A stretch of 5,881 nt of DNA from an uncultured Phycisphaerales bacterium (GTDB lineage: Bacteria > Planctomycetota > Phycisphaerae > Phycisphaerales > UBA1924), in assembly GCA_937871415.1 (NCBI GenBank), contig CALMQD010000538.1, positions 1 through 5,881 of the forward strand, written 5' to 3'. Under the pieces are notes generated by a model, which saw nothing but the letters and a program-made list of their open reading frames with translations, was not told the origin of the DNA and searched no databases. Below, in pieces: positions 1 through 4,546 of the stretch. The position numbers and the translations under genes were made by a program. Numbering within the stretch: the first letter of the stretch is position 1; every line of letters starts with the position of its first letter.

Positions 1-390
1 AGGCTCGACGCCGTGCCCGATGGTCGAGACGGCCTCCCCGGCGCTGGAGATGGTCTCGTTCGCGTCCGCTCCCGGCGCGCCCTCCCGTCGGGGCTTCTTG
101 AACGCGATCGCGCCGGCCAGCCGGGGCACGGCCAGACGCGTCTCGGGCCACGAGCGGACCCGGTCGATGGTCGATTCCGGGAAGAGGTCGCGCCCGACGC
201 GGGAGAGGCGCAGGTCGGCCGCGCCGACGGTGGCCTCCACGCGGTCACGCACGCCTCGGTGCACGCTGGCCATGGCGCAGGCGACGGCGGCGATGAGCGC
301 GCTGGAGAGGGCGACGGTCGCGATCAGGAGAGCCGTGCGGCTACGCCTGACGGACAAGCTGCTGATAGACAGACGCCACGCCGGCCGCAT
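1..390 (-). CDS. FtsX/MacB-type ABC transporter permease, N-terminal part (cut by window edge)
   Basis: This is the membrane subunit expected to pair with the ATPase just upstream. The reading frame is open from an ATG at 390 to the left edge, giving 130 residues, so the C-terminal part lies outside. The N-terminus is MRPAWRLSIS followed by an Arg-rich cytoplasmic stretch (RRSR, 15-18), then one hydrophobic segment at about 19-43 rich in Ala, Leu, Ile and Val. The outward-facing part begins at about 44 and contains GAADLRLS (56-63). This layout, a short basic tail, one helix and a large extracytoplasmic domain, is that of MacB, LolC/E and YbbP permeases. The ATG is supported by GGAG seven bases upstream. 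It overlaps the end of the ATPase gene by 50 bases, implying coupled translation and equal dosage. A TTG at 357 in the same frame is a weaker alternative start. The substrate (lipoprotein, peptide, toxin or lipid) cannot be read from this fragment. Confidence 0.85.
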   Translation of the reverse strand, partial: MRPAWRLSISSLSVRRSRTALLIATVALSSALIAAVACAMASVHRGVRDRVEATVGAADLRLSRVGRDLFPESTIDRVRSWPETRLAVPRLAGAIAFKKPRREGAPGADANETISSAGEAVSTIGHGVEP

Positions 391-1186
391 CCAGCCCCTC
401 CGTGTCGATTTGCCCGGTGATCGCGCCGTCACGCAGGACGAAGATCCTCTCGCAGTTCGCCGCCGCCGCCGGCTCGTGCGTGACCATGAGGACCGTCAGG
501 TGCTGCTGGGCCGCGATCTCGCCGAGGAGATTCCAGAGTTTCCCGCTCGACACGCTGTCGAGGTTGCCCGTGGGCTCGTCGGCGAGGAGCACCCTTGGCG
601 AGAAGAGCAGCGCCCGGGCGATCGCGACGCGCTGCTGCTCGCCGCCCGAGAGCGCGTCGGGCCGGTGGTGGGCCCGATCGGCCAGGCCCAGCACGCCGAG
701 CAGTTCCGTCGCCCGACGGTCGAGGAACGACTGGCCCTCGCCCGCGAGCATGCCGGGGAGCTGCACGTTCTCGATCGCCGTGAGCGTCGGGATGAGGTTG
801 AACTGCTGGAAGACGATGCCGATGTGCTTCTGGCGGAAACGCGTCAACTCGCGTTCGGACATCGTGTGCAGGCGGTGGCCGGAGACGACCACCTCGCCCC
901 GGTCCGGCTTGTCGAGCGCGGCGAGCAGGTGCAGGAGCGTGCTCTTGCCCGAACCCGATGCGCCCATGATCGCGAAGAAGCCGGGCCGGTCGACCGTCAG
1001 GCTCACGCCGCGGAGCGCCTCGACCTTCCGATCGCCCAGCCGGTAGGACTTGTGGACGTCCGTACACAGGACGAGTTCAGCGGCGCCCGGGCGCGCGGCC
1101 TCGTCCGCCGGAACCGCGGCGCGCGCAGCGCCCGGGGTCTCGACCGTTGCGCCGGCGTCGCGGAGTTCAGGCGTACTGCTTGCCAT
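341..1186 (-). CDS. ABC transporter ATP-binding protein, MacB/LolD family
   Basis: This is the cytoplasmic ATPase that would power the adjoining FtsX-type permease. The 281-residue product has every motif of an active ABC ATPase: Walker A GASGSGKST (75-83), Q-loop FQQFN (126-130), signature LSGGEQQR (179-186), Walker B VLLADEPT with D203 and E204, D-loop GNLD (207-210), and the switch histidine H237 in MVTHE. The spacing and the phrase ADEPTGNLD are typical of the MacB/LolD/FtsE group. The core starts near residue 38. The first 36 or so residues are an Ala/Pro-rich low-complexity extension, which LolD-type proteins usually lack. I chose the ATG at 1186 because no ATG, GTG or TTG lies between it and the conserved core. 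An ATG at 1228 would add 14 residues and lie deeper inside gcvH. With the 1186 start the gene overlaps the end of gcvH by 20 bases, and no clear ribosome site precedes it, so it probably depends on translation of gcvH. Confidence 0.95.
   Translation of the reverse strand: MASSTPELRDAGATVETPGAARAAVPADEAARPGAAELVLCTDVHKSYRLGDRKVEALRGVSLTVDRPGFFAIMGASGSGKSTLLHLLAALDKPDRGEVVVSGHRLHTMSERELTRFRQKHIGIVFQQFNLIPTLTAIENVQLPGMLAGEGQSFLDRRATELLGVLGLADRAHHRPDALSGGEQQRVAIARALLFSPRVLLADEPTGNLDSVSSGKLWNLLGEIAAQQHLTVLMVTHEPAAAANCERIFVLRDGAITGQIDTEGLDAAGVASVYQQLVRQA
395..401 (-). promoter_or_regulatory. Ribosome binding site of the permease, inside the ATPase gene
   Basis: On the minus strand the sequence is GGAGGGG followed by CTGG and then the ATG at 390. 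GGAG is seven bases from the start codon, which is good spacing. The site lies within the ATPase coding region. It is the main evidence that the permease starts at 390 and overlaps the ATPase by 50 bases, rather than starting at the later TTG. Confidence 0.7.
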
Positions 1187-1544
1187 AGGTCGCGGCGTCC
1201 ATGCACTTGTCCAGCGCGCCCCGGTCACCGACCTTGATCTTCACGAGCCAGCCGGCCCCGTACGGGTCGGAGTTGAGGATCGACGGGTCGTCGGAAAGCG
1301 CGGCGTTCACCTCGACCACTTCGCCGCCGGCGACGCAGTAGATGTCGCTGGTCGTCTTGACGCTCTCGACCTCTCCGATCACGTCGCCGGGCTTGAACCG
1401 GGTCCCCTTGGGCTTCATCTGCACGTACGTGACGTCGGTGAGCTGATCCACGGCGAACCGCGTCAGCCCGAGCGTGAGCGTGTCCCCTTCGACTTTGTGC
1501 CACTCGTGGCTTTCGCTGTAGACGCGATCGGTGGGAAGCGACAT
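1167..1544 (-). CDS. gcvH: Glycine cleavage system H protein
   Basis: The H protein is a small soluble carrier. Its lipoyl arm receives the aminomethyl group from the P protein (glycine decarboxylase) and shuttles it to the T and L proteins. The product is 125 residues, about the usual family length. It opens with a family-typical stretch (RVYSESHEW, 7-15) and has the lipoylation loop ESVKTTSDIY (60-69) with the acceptor lysine at K63. The C-terminal half keeps the NSDPYGAGWL block (91-100). A GGAG at 1554-1557, nine bases before the ATG at 1544, supports the start. The gcvT, gcvP and lpd partners are not in the window. Instead gcvH overlaps an ABC ATPase gene by 20 bases and seems to be the first gene of a gcvH-ATPase-permease transcript. 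I saw no glycine-riboswitch consensus in its 229-base leader. Identity is secure; involvement in glycine cleavage here is inferred from the intact lipoyl site. Confidence 0.97.
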   Translation of the reverse strand: MSLPTDRVYSESHEWHKVEGDTLTLGLTRFAVDQLTDVTYVQMKPKGTRFKPGDVIGEVESVKTTSDIYCVAGGEVVEVNAALSDDPSILNSDPYGAGWLVKIKVGDRGALDKCMDAATYGKQYA

Positions 1545-1610
1545 CGAGATCGGCTCCGGAGAGGGTGGAAACCTGAGGCCTGTCGGGCGTCGGGCGGGCG
1601 CGGCCTTCCG

Positions 1611-1638
1611 CCCGGTTCGGTCCCCCGAACGCCGCGGG
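1611..1638. other. Possible stem-loop in the gcvH/yajQ divergent region
   Basis: GTTCGG (1615-1620) and CCGAAC (1625-1630) pair perfectly around a four-base loop. CCCG (1611-1614) can pair with CGGG (1635-1638) beyond a four-base bulge. There is no T-run on either side, so it is not a standard intrinsic terminator. In such GC-rich DNA a six-base stem can arise by chance. It could be a leader structure for either divergent gene. Confidence 0.3.
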
Positions 1639-1705
1639 ATGCTAGGCCCGGCGGGAAAGGATGGGGGGCGCTGCCGGTCGTCGAGGGACCGTCGCAGGGG
1701 GGAGT

Positions 1706-1756
1706 ACGATCCGCCCCGGCGCGCGTCCCGGGCCCCTCAGGCCCGACGATCCGCCC
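1706..1756. repeat. Two exact 11-base direct repeats upstream of yajQ
   Basis: ACGATCCGCCC occurs at 1706-1716 and again at 1746-1756, exactly 40 bases apart from start to start. The second copy ends five bases before the yajQ ribosome site. Between them is a six-base hairpin, CGGGCC (1729-1734) with GGCCCG (1740-1745). Paired direct repeats at a whole number of helical turns (about four) are a common arrangement for protein binding sites, so this may be an operator for yajQ or for the divergent gcvH cluster. No regulator is identified. Confidence 0.4.
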
Positions 1757-1761
1757 GGCCC

Positions 1762-1766
1762 GGAGG
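1762..1766 (+). promoter_or_regulatory. Ribosome binding site of yajQ
   Basis: A full GGAGG lies seven bases before the ATG at 1774. It fixes the start there, ahead of the alternative in-frame ATG at 1783 and far downstream of an in-frame ATG at 1531 that would wrongly include the intergenic region. Confidence 0.8.
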
Positions 1767-1773
1767 TTTCTCG

Positions 1774-2268
1774 ATGCCCTCGATGGACGTGGTCTCCCGT
1801 ATCAACTTCGCCGAGCTCGATAACGCGATCAACAACACCAAGAAGGCGGTGCAGACCCGGTTTGACTTCCGCGGTTCGCCCGTGGAGATCAACGTCGATC
1901 GCAAGGAGAAGAAACTGACGCTCGTCGCCGCCGACGACATGAAGGTCAAGGCGCTGCGCGAGATGTTCGAGTCCGCCGTGATCAAGCGCGGCATTTCGCT
2001 CAAGAGCTTCAAGTTCGGCGATCCGATCGCCGGGGGCGAAGGCAGATACCGCTTCGAGGTGAAACTCAAGGAGGGGCTCGAATCGGACCTGGCGAAGCAG
2101 ATCTCCAGGATGATCAAGGACTCCAAACTGAAGGTGCAGGCGTCGATCCAGGGCGACGAGGTGCGGGTGAGCGGGAAGCAGATCGACGACCTGCAGGCCG
2201 TCATGCGGATGCTCGACGGCGCAGGGCTCGAGCAGCCCCTGCAGTACGTGAATATGAAGAGAGATTGA
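1774..2268 (+). CDS. yajQ: YajQ family nucleotide-binding protein (UPF0234)
   Basis: YajQ proteins are small cytosolic proteins of two ferredoxin-like domains that bind nucleotides or RNA. In Xanthomonas a member is a cyclic-di-GMP effector controlling virulence genes, but that role is not established for all members. The 164-residue product matches the usual length of about 163. It begins MPSMDVVS like other members, and has the conserved helix ELDNAINNTKK (14-24), the RFDFRGS block (29-35), the DRKEKKLTLVA strand (42-52), and the C-terminal block VRVSGKQIDDLQAVM (130-144) followed by PLQYVN (155-160). The start is supported by GGAGG at seven bases. It is transcribed away from gcvH and is followed by a 127-base gap before the next gene, so it may stand alone. 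The biological role in this organism is unknown. Confidence 0.95.
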   Translation: MPSMDVVSRINFAELDNAINNTKKAVQTRFDFRGSPVEINVDRKEKKLTLVAADDMKVKALREMFESAVIKRGISLKSFKFGDPIAGGEGRYRFEVKLKEGLESDLAKQISRMIKDSKLKVQASIQGDEVRVSGKQIDDLQAVMRMLDGAGLEQPLQYVNMKRD

Positions 2269-2334
2269 TCGAGAAAGGCCGGAGATTATGGGGCTCGCGT
2301 GGCCGCGCCCCGCCGCGTGAATACCATGGATCAC

Positions 2335-2381
2335 CGAGTTCCCGGGCTCGGAGTGAGAGCCCCGGGTTCAAGGCGAACTCG
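2335..2381 (+). promoter_or_regulatory. Extended hairpin just before the ribosome site of the 494-residue gene
   Basis: CCCGGGCTC (2341-2349) pairs with GAGCCCCGGG (2357-2366), with one bulged C and a seven-base loop. Directly outside it, CGAGTT (2335-2340) is complementary to AACTCG (2376-2381), giving a two-tier structure separated by a nine-base internal loop on one side. The structure ends two bases before the AGGAG ribosome site. There is no T-run after it, so a role as yajQ terminator is possible but a structured 5' leader of the next gene fits equally well. Confidence 0.4.
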
Positions 2382-2383
2382 TC

Positions 2384-2388
2384 AGGAG
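2384..2388 (+). promoter_or_regulatory. Ribosome binding site of the 494-residue gene
   Basis: AGGAG lies seven bases before the ATG at 2396. The next in-frame ATG at 2459 (Met22) has no such site, so the longer start is preferred even though residues 1-20 look poorly conserved in character (Gly- and Ala-rich). Confidence 0.75.
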
Positions 2389-2395
2389 CACGTGG

Positions 2396-3880
2396 ATGGT
2401 GAGCGGCGTGAAGGGGCAGGGTGGAACCGGGGCGGCGGCTGATTCGACCCACAACGCGATGAGCGGCGTCGAGGCGCTGCGTCAATGGCACTGGGAGCCG
2501 CAACCCAAGGCCCAGGCGGTCATCAACGAGCTCGTCGAGGAGTTCACTTCGAAGAACGCCTGGGCCAAGCGCCTCGGCGAACGGATGATGACCGAGACCG
2601 GCACCCGTCTGATCGACTGGATCGATCACATCCAGATCCCGGCGTCGCGCGGGCTCAAGAAGCGGTTGCTGGAGGTGGGCTGGAAGCCCGCGGCCAACGT
2701 ACGGTTCAAGATCGCCTCCGCCGCGGTCCCCGCCAACGCCGAGTGGTACATCAACGAACTGGGGATGTTCCCCGACCTGTTCCTGGTCGACGGGGAGACG
2801 CTGCGCCTGGGCATCAAGGTCGAGTTCGTCGCCGACTTTCTGGCGGCGCACGACCTGTGGGAAGCACCGATCGTCGGCGAGGCGCTGGGCCAGATGCGCA
2901 TCGCGACGGTGAACAAGTCCAAGGGCTATGAACTGCTCGCGGTCGAGCGTCACGGCTGGCGCGGGCTGACGCCCCCCACTTTCGACGCCGAGAAGGCCGC
3001 GCGCCATCAGCAGCACCTCGAGGCGTTCCGGCGCCGGCGCCGGCACGGCGACGAGACCGCGTGCTTCGCCGAGACCAACCGGCTGGTGGACGCGGCGATC
3101 GCCGGGATCGGCCGGGACTGGGCGTGCGACGCGTTCTTCGCCGCCGAGCGCGACTACTGGATGCGCCGCAACCGCGCGGCGCAGGTGCAGTACGGGCGTC
3201 AGCAGCGCCTGGGGCTGGGCTGGGCGAACCACGACCACCACACGTACCGCTCCAGCCGCGAGCACTACACGAAACTCATCGCGCTGTGGGAGAAGCTCGG
3301 CATGTACTGCCGCGAGCGGTTCTACGCCGGCGCCGAGGCCCAGTGGGGCGCGCAGGTGGTGGAGCACCCCGTCACCGGCATCATCACGTTCAACGACGTG
3401 GACATGAGCCCCGAAGAACTCATGGGCGACTTCCCCCACGAGGGGCTCAAGGCTTCGCGCGAGCACCTGGGCACCGTGGGTCTGTGGGTCGGGCTGCACG
3501 GCGAGGCCGTGCTCTCGGCCGGCATGCACCACCTCGAGGCCATGTTCGACTGGCACGCGCTGGTGGAGCAACTCGAGAAGGACGGCGGCGTGAAGACCAT
3601 GGCGCCGTTCACGACTTTCCCGTACCTCCGCCAGGCGTTCACCGAGGGCGAGGTGTGGACCGTCTGCGAGGACCGGCTCAAACTGCTGCAGTCCCGCAAG
3701 TACATCACCCCCCAGCAGGCGGAAGTCTTCCGGCGCGAGGGCGCGCTGGGCAGCCACCTCGAAAACCTCGAACGCAACGACGGCTTCAAGGGCTTCAACC
3801 AGCAGGGCGTCAGCGACATCATCAACCGCACCGACCCGCGGAAGCAGTCCCGCAGCAAGGCCGCGGCCGGCGGGCACTGA
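2396..3880 (+). CDS. Unrecognised 494-residue protein, possibly a tandem VOC-fold metalloenzyme
   Basis: I do not recognise this protein by sequence. It is soluble in character, with no signal peptide or membrane segment. After a Gly/Ala-rich start (1-25) come two segments that resemble the opening of VOC (glyoxalase/dioxygenase) modules, a His-bearing strand followed by a helix and a Gly. They are DWIDHIQIP (74-82) then LKKRLLEVGW (87-96), and NHDHHTYRSSREHY (278-291) then LIALWEKLGM (294-303). Possible later strands are YELLAVERHGW (178-188) and TGIITFNDVD (327-336). An Arg-run (212-216) and a charged helical stretch (about 195-265) join the halves. Histidine clusters HDHH (279-282) and HHLEAMFDWH (378-387), with E323, H348, E349, H368 and E370, are candidate metal ligands. 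The C-terminus has a distinctive block (FKGFNQQGVSDIINRTD, 464-480) and a basic tail. HglS/DUF1338 (2-oxoadipate dioxygenase) is one VOC-like family to compare, but this is a weak idea. The gene itself is secure: strong ribosome site, long uninterrupted frame and a composition that reads as a folded protein. Confidence 0.92.
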   Translation: MVSGVKGQGGTGAAADSTHNAMSGVEALRQWHWEPQPKAQAVINELVEEFTSKNAWAKRLGERMMTETGTRLIDWIDHIQIPASRGLKKRLLEVGWKPAANVRFKIASAAVPANAEWYINELGMFPDLFLVDGETLRLGIKVEFVADFLAAHDLWEAPIVGEALGQMRIATVNKSKGYELLAVERHGWRGLTPPTFDAEKAARHQQHLEAFRRRRRHGDETACFAETNRLVDAAIAGIGRDWACDAFFAAERDYWMRRNRAAQVQYGRQQRLGLGWANHDHHTYRSSREHYTKLIALWEKLGMYCRERFYAGAEAQWGAQVVEHPVTGIITFNDVDMSPEELMGDFPHEGLKASREHLGTVGLWVGLHGEAVLSAGMHHLEAMFDWHALVEQLEKDGGVKTMAPFTTFPYLRQAFTEGEVWTVCEDRLKLLQSRKYITPQQAEVFRREGALGSHLENLERNDGFKGFNQQGVSDIINRTDPRKQSRSKAAAGGH

Positions 3881-3888
3881 GCCCGCCG
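3868..3888 (+). terminator. Hairpin spanning the stop codon of the 494-residue gene
   Basis: CGGCGGGC (3868-3875) and GCCCGCCG (3881-3888) are perfect eight-base complements around a five-base loop, ACTGA, which contains the TGA stop codon. No T-run follows, so it is not a standard intrinsic terminator. It could act as a weak terminator or as a 3' stabilising structure before the asparaginase gene, which starts 96 bases further on. Confidence 0.4.
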
Positions 3889-3984
3889 CACGACCACCGA
3901 CCGGACCGGCTCGGCGTGAAGGATCGGCCAGGGGCGGTGCTCGAAGTCGCGGCCGGGCTTCTCCGCCGCCGCCAGGACCCACCG

Positions 3985-4518
3985 ATGCGACACGTCTCGC
4001 TCATCACGACCGGCGGCACGATCGAGAAGACCTACGACGACACGACGGGCGAGCTGTCGAACCGCCGCTCGGTGGTCCGGCGCATGCTGCGCCGCCTGCG
4101 CCTCGAAGACACGACCGTCTCGATCATCGAGCTGCTCAGCAAGGACAGTCTGCACATGACCGACGACGACCGGACCCGGATCGTCGAGGCGTGCCGCGCG
4201 GCGGGCGCCGAGCGGGCCGACCCGCATGCCAGCCCGGGGCGGTGCGTGATCATCCTGCACGGCACGGACACGCTCTCGGTCACGGGAGAGAGGCTCTGCC
4301 GCGAGTTGACGAACCTGCACGTGCCGGTTGTTCTGACCGGGGCGATGCGTCCGTTCGAGATGTCGCGCTCGGACGCGTTGCAGAACCTGACCGAGGCGAT
4401 CTTCGCCGGCGGCGTTCTGAGCCCCGGGGTCTACTGCTCCGTCCACGGCCGGGTGATGAAGTTCCCGGGCGTGAGCAAGGACCGCGAGCGACGCACGTTT
4501 GTCGGCCCGAGGGTGTGA
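3985..4518 (+). CDS. Single-domain asparaginase family protein
   Basis: The 177-residue product matches the N-terminal catalytic domain of type I/II L-asparaginases, which hydrolyse L-asparagine to aspartate and ammonia. The nucleophile motif TTGGTIEKTYD (8-18) carries T9. KDSLHMTDDD (53-62) supplies the substrate-binding Asp-Ser. HGTDTLSVTG (92-101) carries T94 and D95. GAMRPF (119-124) and the SDALQNLTEAI stretch (129-139) follow. PGVSKDRERRTF (161-172) aligns with the region holding the catalytic lysine, here K165. All catalytic positions are therefore present, but the C-terminal domain of the usual proteins of about 330 residues is absent. This is not a truncation: short asparaginase-domain proteins of about 160-180 residues exist in other bacteria and end at the same place. 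AGGA at 3974-3977, seven bases before the ATG, supports the start. An open frame runs further upstream, but it overlaps the previous gene out of frame and looks like a GC-rich artefact. True substrate and activity of the short family are unclear. Confidence 0.88.
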   Translation: MRHVSLITTGGTIEKTYDDTTGELSNRRSVVRRMLRRLRLEDTTVSIIELLSKDSLHMTDDDRTRIVEACRAAGAERADPHASPGRCVIILHGTDTLSVTGERLCRELTNLHVPVVLTGAMRPFEMSRSDALQNLTEAIFAGGVLSPGVYCSVHGRVMKFPGVSKDRERRTFVGPRV

Positions 4519-4521
4519 GCG

Positions 4522-4538
4522 GGATCGGGCGTCGATCC
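4522..4538. terminator. Weak hairpin between convergent genes
   Basis: GGATCG (4522-4527) and CGATCC (4533-4538) pair around a five-base loop in the 28-base gap between the stop codons of the asparaginase-like gene and the OPT gene. It is symmetric, so it could serve both strands. It lacks a T-run, and its six-base stem is short, so it is only a candidate shared terminator. Confidence 0.35.
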
Positions 4539-4546
4539 GGACCCGG

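Noticed and set aside
20..1237. A 405-codon open frame on the plus strand opposite the ABC genes
   Set aside because: It is antisense to clearly conserved ABC and H-protein genes. The product is Arg-rich with no recognisable motif, as expected for a shadow frame in GC-rich DNA.
1705..1710. TACGAT as a -10 promoter element for yajQ
   Set aside because: It matches four of six consensus bases, but no -35-like sequence lies at the right distance. The organism's sigma-factor consensus is unknown.
1545..1773. A glycine riboswitch upstream of gcvH
   Set aside because: The conserved aptamer motifs are not visible on the minus strand in this leader.
2357..2381. A tRNA-like T-loop (GGTTCAA) downstream of yajQ
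   Set aside because: The flanking bases do not form a T-stem, and no acceptor, D or anticodon arms can be found. It is better explained as part of the leader hairpin.
3028..3044. A CGGCGC microrepeat inside the 494-residue gene
   Set aside because: It simply encodes the Arg-run at residues 212-216 and keeps the frame. It is low-complexity coding sequence, not a regulatory repeat.
2201..3982. A 593-codon open frame on the minus strand opposite the 494-residue gene
   Set aside because: Its product is Arg/Val/Ala/Leu-rich repetitive sequence typical of antisense frames in GC-rich genes. The plus-strand gene has the strong ribosome site and the folded-protein composition.
3061..3984. A long upstream extension of the asparaginase frame
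   Set aside because: The translated extension is Arg/Gly/Pro-rich, out of frame with the 494-residue gene it overlaps, and has no family similarity. The ATG at 3985 directly precedes the catalytic motif and has its own ribosome site.
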